A stretch of DNA of 23,772 nt from Lachnospiraceae bacterium. GTDB taxonomy: Bacteria > Bacillota_A > Clostridia > Lachnospirales > Lachnospiraceae. Shown here in pieces: positions 1 to 8,217 of the stretch (the stretch's first letter is position 1; each line of letters begins with the position of its first letter). The position numbers were made by a program, and so were the translations under genes. The DNA is taken from contig JAEEWS010000043.1 of NCBI GenBank assembly GCA_016287765.1, positions 1 to 23,772 on the forward strand, written 5' to 3'. A model generated the notes under the pieces. It was not told the DNA's origin and did no database searches. It worked only from the letters and a program-made list of their open reading frames with translations.

Positions 1-59
1 TCATTACCGATGAGGGTCTGAATATAAAGAATGTTAATATAAACGGGAGGACGATTTAA
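1..59 (+). CDS. 3' tail of an unidentified upstream gene
   Basis: Only one frame stays open from the window edge (first full codon at base 3). It ends with TAA at 57-59, encoding a tail that reads ITDEGLNIKNVNINGRTI. The stop shares its last base with the xylB ATG (TAATG, 57-61), the overlap expected of two translationally coupled genes in one operon. The xylB ribosome site (GGGAGG, 45-50) lies inside this tail. The fragment is too short to assign a family. A gene for pentose uptake or xylose isomerisation would be a natural neighbour, but that is inference only. Confidence 0.5.
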   Translation, partial: ITDEGLNIKNVNINGRTI

Positions 60-1534
60 TGTATTATTTAGGTGTCGATCTTGGAACTTCTTCCATTAAA
101 CTTGTTGTCATGGACGAAAAAGGAGCCATTCAGGCTACAGCGGGAGCAGAGTACGGACTTAGTTTTCCGAAGCCGGGCTGGTCGGAACAGGAACCTGCAG
201 ACTGGGTTAAGGGCATGAAGGAGAGCTTTAAGAAACTCTCCGAAAAAGTGGACCTTAAGAAGGTTAAGGGTATCAGCTTCGGAGGGCAGATGCACGGTCT
301 TGTTATCCTGGATGACAAGGATAATGTTATCAGACCCGCCATCCTCTGGAATGACGGAAGGACCCAGAAGGAATGCGATTATCTCAATAAAACCATAGGA
401 AGAGAAAAGATCTCTTCTTATACGGCAAATATGGCACTTACAGGTTTTACCGCACCCAAGATCCTTTGGGTAAAGGAAAACGAGCCCGAGAACTTTAAGA
501 AGATCAAGAAGATCATGCTTCCCAAGGATTATCTGGCTTATGTCCTTGCCGGAGTTCATTGCACCGACTATTCCGATGCATCGGGAATGCTGCTCCTGGA
601 TGTGAAGAACAAGTGCTGGTCCAAAGAGATGATGGAGCTTTGCGATGTTAAGGAAGAACAGCTGGCAAAGCTTTATGAAAGCTATGAGGTTGTAGGCACC
701 GTAAAGACTGATATGGCCGCTGAGCTCGGTCTCGGAGAAGGTGTTAAAGTTACCGCGGGTGCAGGCGACAATGCTGCAGGCGCTATCGGAACAGGTACCG
801 TTAAGAACGGTATGACTATTGTTTCTCTCGGAACCAGCGGAACAGTGTTTACTGCCAGCGATAAGTTTGCAGTGGACGATAAGAATGCACTTCACATGTT
901 CGCCCATGCCAACGGCAAGTATCATCTTATGGGCTGCATGCTTTCCGCAGCATCCTCCAATAAGTGGTGGATGGACGAGATCATCGGCACCAAGGATTAT
1001 GCCGGCGAGCAGAAGAACATCGGTGAGTTGGGAGAGAATCACGTTTACTATCTTCCTTACCTTATGGGAGAGCGTACTCCTCACAACAACCCCAATGCAA
1101 GAGGAAGCTTCGTGGGTATGACCATGGATACCACAAGATCCGACATGACGTTGGCCGTTCTTGAGGGCGTAACCTTCGCACTTCGTGATTCACTTGAGAT
1201 AGCCCGTTCTCTCGGCGTTAAGATCGATACCATCCGCGCTACCGGCGGCGGAGCAAAGAGCCCTCTCTGGAGAAAACTCCTTGCCAATATTATGAATGTT
1301 AATGTTGAGATCATGAACAGCGAAGAAGGACCCGGCTACGGGGCAGCTATCCTTGCTGCAGTGGGATGCGGCGAATATAAAAATGTCGAGGAAGCTACCG
1401 ATAAGATCGTTAAGGTTTCTGACAAACTTTCACCTGATGCTGAGCTTGTTAAGAAATACGAAGTTAAATACAATGTATGGAAGAAGATATATCCTGCACT
1501 TAAGGATGTATTCGATGATGTAGCTACAAAATAA
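59..1534 (+). CDS. xylB: Xylulokinase (FGGY carbohydrate kinase)
   Basis: It phosphorylates D-xylulose with ATP to D-xylulose-5-phosphate, feeding the cytoplasmic pentose phosphate pathway. The 491-residue length is normal for the family. The N-terminal phosphate-binding loop reads GVDLGTSSIK (residues 5-14). The substrate-contacting Met-His pair is in GGQMHG (78-79). The catalytic Asp is D237 in AGAGDNAAG, matching the E. coli XylB arrangement. The C-terminal FGGY ATPase fold carries GGGAKSPLW and GPGYGAAILA. The start is supported by GGGAGG at 45-50, eight bases before the ATG. The start overlaps the stop of an upstream open frame, so it is probably the last gene of a pentose operon; a hairpin follows the stop. 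Another pentulose substrate cannot be excluded, but motif spacing favours xylulose. Confidence 0.9.
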   Translation: MYYLGVDLGTSSIKLVVMDEKGAIQATAGAEYGLSFPKPGWSEQEPADWVKGMKESFKKLSEKVDLKKVKGISFGGQMHGLVILDDKDNVIRPAILWNDGRTQKECDYLNKTIGREKISSYTANMALTGFTAPKILWVKENEPENFKKIKKIMLPKDYLAYVLAGVHCTDYSDASGMLLLDVKNKCWSKEMMELCDVKEEQLAKLYESYEVVGTVKTDMAAELGLGEGVKVTAGAGDNAAGAIGTGTVKNGMTIVSLGTSGTVFTASDKFAVDDKNALHMFAHANGKYHLMGCMLSAASSNKWWMDEIIGTKDYAGEQKNIGELGENHVYYLPYLMGERTPHNNPNARGSFVGMTMDTTRSDMTLAVLEGVTFALRDSLEIARSLGVKIDTIRATGGGAKSPLWRKLLANIMNVNVEIMNSEEGPGYGAAILAAVGCGEYKNVEEATDKIVKVSDKLSPDAELVKKYEVKYNVWKKIYPALKDVFDDVATK

Positions 1535-1552
1535 TTTAAATGATATCTAATA

Positions 1553-1590
1553 ATAAGGGCTGATTAAATTCAGCCCTTATGTTATATTTG
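1553..1590 (+). terminator. Intrinsic terminator after xylB
   Basis: A perfect 11-bp stem pairs ATAAGGGCTGA (1553-1563) with TCAGCCCTTAT (1570-1580) around a 6-nt loop. A T-rich but interrupted tract (GTTATATTTG) follows. It sits 18 bases after the xylB stop and before the next gene's ribosome site, so it probably ends the xylB transcript. Confidence 0.7.
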
Positions 1591-1673
1591 GGAGCATGGG
1601 CAAGGGGATCTTTATCTTGATCGTCCTGTGCCCGGTTTGGTTTTGATCATAACAGCTTAGGAAAGGATAACCC

Positions 1674-3131
1674 ATGAATACCATGACCCCCGAAAAGATC
1701 TACAGAATTGAAATGAAACCCGCAAAGTTTTCACTTGATCTTTGCGATGGCAGTGAAAGAGGAGAGTACGTAAATCAGGACTACATCCTTCATGCTCTCG
1801 GCAGACCTCACAGAGCGATAAACCTGATGTATTGCTATTATCCCAATGACAAAGGATGGCCCGAAAGAGCCAGCGTGGCATTTAAGGATAAGAAAGTGGG
1901 CTTTGCCTGGGATTATCCCTATGATGATTATTTCCCCTACGGAGGAGGACTTAACGGAGATCCGGAGGCGGAAGTCTTTAAGCAGATCAGAGAGATAAGA
2001 CGTCACGGCATGGATGTTATCCTTACTTTAACCATAGATCCAAAGGTGAGCGATGAACATTTGAGAGCCATAGGCCGGGATCTGAAAAAGTTTGGACGAA
2101 TCGAGCTTAGGATAAATCATGAAGCTACCGGTAACTGGTTTTCCTTTACAAAGCGTGCCACCTATAAGGAGATCGGTGAGTTTTTCTGCCATGCATCAAA
2201 GCTTATCAAGGAAGAAGCTCCCAATGTAAAGACCATTACCTGTGTGGGAGGCATAGAAGACCTTAACAGTAACACCATTACCATGGAGGAAGAGTTTAAG
2301 GATACTATCCTTGAAGCAGACATATGGTCTGTGGACAAATATCTGGCTCTCCACTGGGGATGGCCCTATGATGTGGCCGAAAAGGGGGGCAGCAGTTTTG
2401 CCAGATATCCTGTGTCGGAAGTATATGAAAAGACCAAGAGAAGCTGGAAAAGATATACCGAACTTAACAACGGAAAGTCCAAGCCCTTTGTAATGGCTGA
2501 ATTAAATGCGGATGGTGATGTTACCGGTCCCTATGATCAGATAAAGATGATGAAAGAATTCATGGATATGCTTAAAAAGGATCCCGACGACTGGTTCAAG
2601 GGCTTCACTTTTTATCAGTTCAGGGACAGAGGAAGACTGGGCCTTGAAATCGAGGACCCCAACGATAAGCATGTGGGAGTGCGTCAGCCTCTTATGGATT
2701 ATTATATTGAGCTTATAAATGAACCCGACCTCCTGCCGGTGATAAAAAACGGAAAGACGGTCAAGAAGAAGGAAGAGGTGAAACTTCGCTTCGGAGGAGG
2801 AGAGGATGCGGAAGGTATCGCCATGGAATTTGAGCTTCCCGGGAATCCGGTGTTCTTTGAGGCTTACTTTGAGAATGAAGCCGTGGATTACAATCTTATG
2901 ATGGAAGTGAACGGCCAGTGGTTCTATAAAGCTCCCGGTACCAAATGCATAGATATGATGGAAGCTTTTTATAAGAAGAAACTTAAGGGAGAAACGAAGG
3001 TTCAGGTGAAGCTGTTCGCTCCTCCTGCCACAGGCGAGAATGAAGATGATCCGATCAATTACTATAAGACGATAAAAGAACTTCCCAAGTTTAGGATCGA
3101 GTTTGAGCCTGTTGTAAAAAGAATAAAATAA
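1674..3131 (+). CDS. Uncharacterised cytoplasmic glycosidase, clan GH-A-like
   Basis: A 485-residue protein with no signal peptide or membrane segment, so it acts inside the cell if it is an enzyme. I do not recognise the exact family. The first ~340 residues read like a (beta/alpha)8 barrel. A strand ending RINHE (E150) is followed by an aromatic loop (TGNWFSF), like the acid/base strand of GH26-type enzymes (H-E-x-x-G-x-W-F). A later strand FVMAELN (E276) is a plausible nucleophile, as in clan GH-A. KGFTFYQFRDRG (about 315-326) would be strand 8. Residues ~365-485 look like a separate beta-rich C-terminal domain. AGGAAAGG at 1659-1666 supports the ATG. Context with xylB and GH31 suggests hemicellulose oligosaccharides, but the substrate is unknown. 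Confidence 0.6.
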   Translation: MNTMTPEKIYRIEMKPAKFSLDLCDGSERGEYVNQDYILHALGRPHRAINLMYCYYPNDKGWPERASVAFKDKKVGFAWDYPYDDYFPYGGGLNGDPEAEVFKQIREIRRHGMDVILTLTIDPKVSDEHLRAIGRDLKKFGRIELRINHEATGNWFSFTKRATYKEIGEFFCHASKLIKEEAPNVKTITCVGGIEDLNSNTITMEEEFKDTILEADIWSVDKYLALHWGWPYDVAEKGGSSFARYPVSEVYEKTKRSWKRYTELNNGKSKPFVMAELNADGDVTGPYDQIKMMKEFMDMLKKDPDDWFKGFTFYQFRDRGRLGLEIEDPNDKHVGVRQPLMDYYIELINEPDLLPVIKNGKTVKKKEEVKLRFGGGEDAEGIAMEFELPGNPVFFEAYFENEAVDYNLMMEVNGQWFYKAPGTKCIDMMEAFYKKKLKGETKVQVKLFAPPATGENEDDPINYYKTIKELPKFRIEFEPVVKRIK

Positions 3132-3170
3132 AAAACATCGGCCGCCGGGAATCCGGCGGCCTTCGTCTTA
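3131..3170. terminator. Bidirectional terminator between the glycosidase and hpf
   Basis: A 9-bp all-GC stem pairs GGCCGCCGG (3140-3148) with CCGGCGGCC (3153-3161) around a GAAT loop, between two converging genes. On the minus strand it is followed by GATG and then T6 with a further T-rich run, a good terminator for hpf. The plus-strand tail (TTCGTCTTATGTTAT) is weaker. Confidence 0.8.
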
Positions 3171-3188
3171 TGTTATCCCTCGAAGATT

Positions 3189-3725
3189 CTAAAATCCTTC
3201 GGGTTCTATCAGTCCGTATGTATTGCCCTTACGCTTGTAAACAACGTTGATCTCGTTGGTTTCGGCGTTTCTGAATACGAAGAAGGTGTGATTCAAAAGT
3301 TCCATCTGAACACAAGCCTCTTCCACATCCATGGGCTTCATATCAAATCTCTTGTTTCTGACGATACGGATCTCTTCATCCGCCTCATCGTCTTCAACGG
3401 TAAAAGCATCCGCAAAGCTTGCAGCTGCAGCAGACTGCTTTTTATCTATCAGTTTCTTTCTGTACCTCCTTAACTGTCTTTCTATAGTGTCTTCAATCAT
3501 GTCGATGGAAGCGTACATGTCTTCGCTTTCTTCTTCGGCGTGGATCGTGGTACCTTTAAGAGGAATTGTAACTTCGACCTTCTGCTTTCCGCCTTGGACA
3601 CTGAAGGTTACATGGACCTCGGTCTCGGGTTTAAAGTAATGTTCCAGTTTACCCAGTTTTTCTTCCACCATGTTCTTCATGCCTTTGGTTACATCAATGT
3701 TTTTGCCATACGTGTTAATGCGCAT
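3189..3725 (-). CDS. hpf: Ribosome hibernation promoting factor, long form
   Basis: HPF binds the decoding centre of idle 70S ribosomes. The long form also dimerises them into 100S particles through its C-terminal domain. The 178 residues show both parts. The N-terminal RaiA/YfiA-type domain (about 1-100) opens MRINTYGKNIDVTKGM and carries a lysine/arginine-rich helix (RQLRRYRKKLIDKK). After an acidic linker (DDEADEE) comes the C-terminal dimerisation domain (~125-178) with KRFDMKPMDVEEACVQMELL and NVVYKRKGNTYGLIEP. AAAGGGAG at 3733-3740 supports the start. A minus-strand promoter lies just upstream, so the gene is probably monocistronic. Length and order match the Firmicutes long form. Confidence 0.93.
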   Translation of the reverse strand: MRINTYGKNIDVTKGMKNMVEEKLGKLEHYFKPETEVHVTFSVQGGKQKVEVTIPLKGTTIHAEEESEDMYASIDMIEDTIERQLRRYRKKLIDKKQSAAAASFADAFTVEDDEADEEIRIVRNKRFDMKPMDVEEACVQMELLNHTFFVFRNAETNEINVVYKRKGNTYGLIEPEGF

Positions 3726-3785
3726 ACAATCACTCCCTTTATTAAGTTGATTAGGCTGAAAACCTTGGGTTTTTAACCTGTCTAA

Positions 3786-3814
3786 ATGATACCATATCGG
3801 TGGATCATTTTCAA
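3786..3814 (-). promoter_or_regulatory. Promoter of hpf
   Basis: Read on the minus strand, TTGAAA (3809-3814) is followed after exactly 17 bases by TATCAT (3786-3791). Both are close to the housekeeping sigma consensus. Transcription would start near 3779, leaving a leader of about 53 nt before the hpf ATG at 3725. Confidence 0.65.
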
Positions 3815-4280
3815 GGACGGGATGAACAGTTTACAGAAAGTTTATTTCCTTCTGTCGAAATTTTCTGAAAAAATACGTGTCAAGTAGGAATACTTATAAA
3901 AGAGGATTTGGACAACATTTCGTGAATATTTACAAGTAAAATTTTGCATTATTTCGGTGTAGAATCATTCCACTTTGATAGTATAATCGGTGGAAATTGT
4001 GGATAACTTTGCGGATAACTCACTTTTAAGGGTAAAAACAGGGGGTTTGGCTGTGGATAAGTTTTGCGCAACTTTGCGCTGAAAATTCATTCTACACCTT
4101 AAGAAGATGGTGTTTTTGTGAATAATGCACAAAGGTTTTAATTGTCAATAAGCAAATCCCAAAAAATAAAATTGCGAAAATGGGGACGTGCTTGAGTCCT
4201 TCGGAAGACGGCTTTAGGAGTATTAGTGTGTTGTATATCTGTGAACAGTAAACATTTACAATAAGTTAAATTTTAGCTTA
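3815..4280. other. Long AT-rich intergenic region with no gene seen
   Basis: This is most of the 665-base gap between hpf and secA. I see no coding frame with a ribosome site and no recognisable RNA gene. It holds the DnaA-box cluster listed separately. A TATAAT at 3982-3987 lacks a convincing -35. A 6-bp inverted repeat TTTGTG/CACAAA (4115-4120, 4128-4133) overlaps one DnaA box. The size is unusual next to the short gaps elsewhere in the window. Confidence 0.6.
3998..4125 (-). promoter_or_regulatory. Cluster of DnaA boxes
   Basis: Two perfect TGTGGATAA 9-mers (3998-4006 and 4052-4060; reverse complement TTATCCACA) lie 54 bases apart. A third, TGTGAATAA at 4117-4125, fits the looser TTATNCACA consensus. 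TGCGGATAA at 4010-4018 has one mismatch. All four point the same way. The two perfect boxes are each followed by a TTTGCG or TTTTGCG motif, so the cluster looks like degenerate direct repeats. Binding by DnaA is inferred from the consensus. A role in origin firing, DnaA titration or control of hpf/secA is open. Confidence 0.55.
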
Positions 4281-4309
4281 TTGATAAGAACAGAGCAAAA
4301 TGCTATAAT
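4281..4309 (+). promoter_or_regulatory. Promoter of secA-prfB
   Basis: TTGATA (4281-4286) and a perfect TATAAT (4304-4309) are separated by exactly 17 bases. The start point would be near 4316, giving a leader of about 90 nt that contains the hairpin and upstream ORF described separately. Confidence 0.8.
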
Positions 4310-4343
4310 AAAGGATAATTTTGGGGTTTTGGACTCAAGAATT

Positions 4344-4373
4344 GGTCAAAGGAAGGAGCGCTTTCTTTTGACC
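4344..4373 (+). promoter_or_regulatory. Hairpin in the secA leader
   Basis: GGTCAAAGGAAGG (4344-4356) pairs with CTTTCTTTTGACC (4361-4373): 13 bp including two G-U pairs, closed by a 4-nt loop. No T tract follows, so it is not a simple terminator. The stem covers a GGAAGGAG ribosome-site-like sequence (4351-4358) and a TTG codon (4368-4370), so it could hide the start of the small upstream ORF. Confidence 0.6.
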
Positions 4374-4403
4374 GAACATTTAACCTACGTTTGGAGGAAA
4401 TAA
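4368..4403 (+). CDS. Possible 11-codon leader ORF upstream of secA
   Basis: A TTG at 4368, nine bases after GGAAGGAG (4351-4358), opens a frame encoding [11 protein letters not shown] and ending at TAA 4401-4403. That stop lies two bases before the secA TTG, and the frame spans the secA ribosome site (4393-4397). The geometry fits translational coupling or leader-peptide control. Known SecA-regulating arrest peptides (SecM, VemP) are far longer, so any sensing role is speculative. It could be a chance frame. Confidence 0.3.
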   Translation: MTEHLTYVWRK

Positions 4404-4405
4404 AA

Positions 4406-6970
4406 TTGAGCATTGTTACAAAGATATTCGGTACGCACAGTGAGAGAGAATTGAAAAGGATCACTCCCATTGCGGACAAGGTCATGGCACTTGATGCGGA
4501 GATGGCAGCTCTTACCGATGAGCAGCTTAGGGGAAAAACCGATGAATTCAGAAAAAGATTAAAGAACGGAGAGACACTGGATGATATCCTCGTGGAAGCC
4601 TATGCGGTGGTACGCGAAGCAGCCGGCAGAACACTGGGGATGAAGCACTTTAAGGTGCAGATCATCGGTGGTATCATCCTTCATCAGGGACGAATAGCAG
4701 AACTTAAAACAGGTGAAGGTAAAACCCTTATGGCAACCCTTCCCTCCTACCTGAACGCACTTACCGGAAACGGGGTACATGTGGTCACCTGTAACGACTA
4801 CCTGGCACACCGTGATGCGGAGTGGATGGGACAGGTACACCGCTTCCTTGGTCTTACGGTCGGATGTATCCTTAACAGTATGACAAGCGAAGAAAGAAGA
4901 GAAGCATATAATTGCGACATTACATATGCAACAAATAACGAACTTGGATTTGATTATCTCCGTGACAATATGGTGATCTACAAGGAGCAGCTGGTTTTAA
5001 GAGGCCTGCCCTATGCCATCATCGACGAGGTCGACTCCATCCTTATCGATGAAGCCAGAACACCTCTCATCATTTCCGGACAGAGCGGCAAGTCCACCAA
5101 ACTCTATGAGGCTTGCGACATTCTTGCCCGTCAGTTAAAGCGCGGTACGGAAAAAGAACTTTCCAAGATGGATATAATCATGGGTGAGGAATCCCAGGAA
5201 TCCGGCGACTTTGTAGTAAACGAAAAGGATAAGAACGTTAACCTTACCGAGGAAGGCGTAAGAAAGGTAGAGCAGTTCTTTAAGATCGAGAATCTGGCCG
5301 ATCCCGAGAACCTTGAGATCCAGCACAATATCATTCTTGCCCTCAGAGCACATAATCTCATGTTCAGGGACAAGGACTATGTTGTAAAGGATGACGAAGT
5401 ACTTATCGTAGATGACTTTACAGGACGTATCCTTCCGGGACGTCGTTATTCCGACGGACTTCACCAGGCCATTGAAGCAAAGGAACACGTTAAGATCAAG
5501 CGTGAGTCTCAGACGCTGGCCACCATTACTTTCCAGAACTTCTTTAATAAGTATGAAAAGAAAGCCGGCATGACAGGTACGGCACTTACCGAGGAACAGG
5601 AATTCCGTGAGATCTACGGAATGGACGTTGTGGAAGTTCCCACAAATGTTCCCGTAAAACGTATCGATCATGAAGATGCTGTATATAAAACAAAGAGAGA
5701 AAAGTTAAATGCCATTACGGAAGCGGTTGCCCAGGCTCATGCAAAGGGACAGCCCGTTCTCGTAGGTACGGTTACCATCGAGTCTTCTGAAGAAGTCAGT
5801 GAGTATCTGCGTCGCCGCGGCATCCCTCATAAAGTATTGAATGCAAAATTCCATGAGCTTGAAGCCGAGATCATCGCCGATGCCGGCCAAAAGGGTGCTG
5901 TAACCATTGCCACCAACATGGCGGGCCGTGGTACAGATATTAAACTGGGCGAAGGCGTTGTGGAACTGGGCGGTCTTAAGATCATAGGTACTGAAAGACA
6001 TGAGTCCAGACGTATAGATAACCAGCTCCGCGGACGTGCGGGACGTCAGGGAGATCCCGGTGAATCCAGGTTCTATATTTCACTTGAGGACGATCTCTTA
6101 AGACTCTTCGGTGCCGAAAATCTTATGAACATCTTCAATTCCCTGGGCTTTCCCGAGGGAGAAGAACTTCATCACAAGATGCTTTCGAATGCCATTGAAA
6201 GAGCACAGAAGAAGATAGAAGGAAATAACTTCGGTATCAGAAAGAATCTTTTGGAATACGACCGTGTCAACAACGAACAGCGTGAAGTCATCTACTCCGA
6301 GCGTCGTAAAGTGCTGGACGGTGAAAACATGCGCAACTCTGTGATCAAGATGATCTATGATGTTGTGGAGGGAAGCGTTGACACCTGCATAGGTGAAGAT
6401 AAAATGCCCGAAGAATGGGATATGGGAGAACTTAACAACCTTCTTCTTCCTATTATACCTATTGATACCGTAGAGCTTTCCGAAGAAGACATGAAACACT
6501 TCACCAAGAAGGAACTTAAGCAGAGCCTTAAGGAAAAGGCATTGAGACTTTATGAGTCCAAGGAAGCCGAGTTCCCCGAGAAGGAGCAGTTCCGTGAAGT
6601 TGAGCGTGTCATCCTCTTAAAGGTCATCGACCGCAAGTGGATGGATCACATAGATGATATGGAACAGCTTCGTCAGGGCATACATCTCCAGTCCTACGGA
6701 CAGAAGAATCCTGTTCAGGAATATAAGATGCAGGGCTATGACATGTTCGATGATATGGAAGCAGCCATTGCGGAAGATACGGTTAAGATCCTTATGCACA
6801 TAAAGGTTGAGCAGAAGGTGGAGCGTGAAGAAGTAGCCAAGGTTACCGGCACAAACAGAGATGATTCTTCCCTCAAGCAGCCCGTTCGCCGTTCGACCAA
6901 GAAGGTAATGCCCAACGATCCCTGCCCTTGCGGATCGGGTAAAAAGTATAAATTCTGCTGCGGCAAATGA
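4406..6970 (+). CDS. secA: Preprotein translocase ATPase SecA
   Basis: SecA is the cytoplasmic motor that drives unfolded preproteins through SecYEG. The start is taken as TTG 4406 (protein [16 protein letters not shown]), because GGAGG at 4393-4397 is eight bases before it. An in-frame TTG at 4391 would place the ribosome site inside the gene. The product is 854 residues. The Walker A loop is TGEGKT (about 102-107), with [13 protein letters not shown] (from about 207) as the DEAD-like box. MAGRGTDI and [11 protein letters not shown] mark the second nucleotide-binding domain. The C-terminus has the zinc-binding tail [13 protein letters not shown] (SecB/ribosome contact). prfB follows 45 bases later with no terminator, so the two are probably co-transcribed. 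Confidence 0.96.
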   Translation: MSIVTKIFGTHSERELKRITPIADKVMALDAEMAALTDEQLRGKTDEFRKRLKNGETLDDILVEAYAVVREAAGRTLGMKHFKVQIIGGIILHQGRIAELKTGEGKTLMATLPSYLNALTGNGVHVVTCNDYLAHRDAEWMGQVHRFLGLTVGCILNSMTSEERREAYNCDITYATNNELGFDYLRDNMVIYKEQLVLRGLPYAIIDEVDSILIDEARTPLIISGQSGKSTKLYEACDILARQLKRGTEKELSKMDIIMGEESQESGDFVVNEKDKNVNLTEEGVRKVEQFFKIENLADPENLEIQHNIILALRAHNLMFRDKDYVVKDDEVLIVDDFTGRILPGRRYSDGLHQAIEAKEHVKIKRESQTLATITFQNFFNKYEKKAGMTGTALTEEQEFREIYGMDVVEVPTNVPVKRIDHEDAVYKTKREKLNAITEAVAQAHAKGQPVLVGTVTIESSEEVSEYLRRRGIPHKVLNAKFHELEAEIIADAGQKGAVTIATNMAGRGTDIKLGEGVVELGGLKIIGTERHESRRIDNQLRGRAGRQGDPGESRFYISLEDDLLRLFGAENLMNIFNSLGFPEGEELHHKMLSNAIERAQKKIEGNNFGIRKNLLEYDRVNNEQREVIYSERRKVLDGENMRNSVIKMIYDVVEGSVDTCIGEDKMPEEWDMGELNNLLLPIIPIDTVELSEEDMKHFTKKELKQSLKEKALRLYESKEAEFPEKEQFREVERVILLKVIDRKWMDHIDDMEQLRQGIHLQSYGQKNPVQEYKMQGYDMFDDMEAAIAEDTVKILMHIKVEQKVEREEVAKVTGTNRDDSSLKQPVRRSTKKVMPNDPCPCGSGKKYKFCCGK

Positions 6971-7015
6971 GCCGGAGTCGAAAATAAATAATCATATAAA
7001 AGGTGGTGACGACTG

Positions 7016-8153
7016 TTGGTAGAACTTGACCAGATTAAGTTTAAGCTTAATTCCTACAAACAACCTTTAGTCGAAGTGGGGGATTCACTTTGACCTCGCC
7101 AATAAGCGGGAAAAGATCGAAGAGATCGAGAATATAATGAATGAACCGGGATTTTGGGATTCTGCCGAAAAATCTCAGAATTACGTTAAGGAACTCAACC
7201 GGTTAAAGAATATCGTGGGTGAATACAAAAAACTGGAAGATGAGTATGATGATGTAAAGGTTTATCTTGAGATGGGCTATGAGTCCAATGATCCCGAGAT
7301 AATTCCTGAAGTCCAGGAAGCTCTTGATAAATTTTCGAACCATCTTGAAAAACTCAGGCTTTCCACCATGCTTTCCGGTGAATATGATAAAAATGATGCC
7401 ATTCTTACTCTCCATGCGGGAGCAGGCGGTACAGAAAGCTGCGACTGGGCTTCCATGCTGTGCAGAATGTATATGCGTTGGGCTGAAAGACACGGGTTTG
7501 CCGTTTCCATGCTGGATTTTTTGGACGGAGACGAAGCAGGCTATAAGTCTGTGACTCTTGAGATCAAGGGTGAGAATGCATACGGCTATCTAAAGAGCGA
7601 AAAAGGCATACACAGACTGGTCCGGATCTCGCCTTTCAATGCGGCGGGCAAACGCCAGACTTCCTTTGTATCCTGCGATGTAATGCCTGATATAGAGGAC
7701 AATATCGATATCGAGATCAATGATGCGGATATCAGGATAGATACCTATCACTCCAGCGGTGCGGGCGGACAGCACATCAATAAGACCTCTTCCGCCATAA
7801 GGATCACCCACTTTCCTACGGGCATAGTGGTACAGTGCCAGAACGAGCGTTCCCAGTTCCAGAACAAGGATAAGGCTATGCAGATGCTGAAAGCAAAGCT
7901 GTATCTTCTTGAACAGGAGAAAAATGCGGAAAAGACTTCAGGCATACGCGGAGAGGTGAGAGATATCAATTTCGGAAGCCAGATCAGATCCTATGTTCTG
8001 CAGCCTTACACTCTTGTAAAGGATCACAGGACAAATGCGGAAGTAGGTAACGCCGGCGCGGTACTTGACGGAGATCTGGATCCCTTCATTACGGCGTTTC
8101 TTAAGTGGAATGCCACAGGACAGAAATCCGGAGAAGATTCGGACATTGAATGA
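7016..8153 (+). CDS. prfB: Peptide chain release factor 2, with programmed +1 frameshift
   Basis: RF2 reads UGA/UAA stops and triggers peptide release. The first frame starts at TTG 7016 (AGGTGGTG at 7001-7008, seven bases upstream). It encodes 25 residues (MVELDQIKFKLNSYKQP...) and hits TGA at 7091-7093. A +1 slip on CTT (7088-7090) skips T7091 and continues with GAC 7092, giving ...GDSL-DLANKREK... and a 378-residue protein. With this start, the stop-codon-reading SPF falls at 205-207 and the catalytic GGQ at 250-252, the same numbers as E. coli RF2. That strongly supports both the TTG start and the frameshift. A gene model starting at the internal ATG 7137 would lose 40 residues. It lies 45 bases after secA, probably in the same transcript. 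Confidence 0.96.
7076..7094 (+). promoter_or_regulatory. RF2 autoregulatory frameshift site
   Basis: A G-rich Shine-Dalgarno-like stretch (GTGGGGGA, 7076-7083) sits just upstream of CTT TGA C (7088-7094). This is the conserved slippery leucine codon, UGA stop and following C of bacterial prfB genes. Low RF2 leaves the UGA unread, so ribosomes slip +1 and make more RF2. The gap between the G-run and CTT is about 5 bases, slightly longer than in E. coli. Confidence 0.92.
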
Positions 8154-8181
8154 TAACCCCTGACACAGGGAAATGTGCATA

Positions 8182-8202
8182 AAGGTCACTTAAGGTGATC
8201 TT
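8182..8202 (+). promoter_or_regulatory. Small hairpin before the FGGY kinase
   Basis: AAGGTCAC (8182-8189) pairs with GTGATCTT (8195-8202), 8 bp with one G-U pair and a 5-nt loop, in the 58-bp gap after prfB. No T tract follows and no clear promoter is seen in the gap. It could be an operator, a processing site or chance. It ends four bases before the kinase ribosome site. Confidence 0.3.
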
Positions 8203-8217
8203 AAGACGGAGATGAAG

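Noticed and set aside
68..1084. 338-codon frame opposite xylB
   Set aside because: It is a shadow of a confidently identified kinase; the composition is low-information and no start signal is seen.
3815..4280. Main chromosomal replication origin
   Set aside because: DnaA boxes are present, but dnaA, dnaN, rpmH and similar origin neighbours are absent, and the flanking genes are not typical origin genes. It is kept only as a DnaA-binding candidate.
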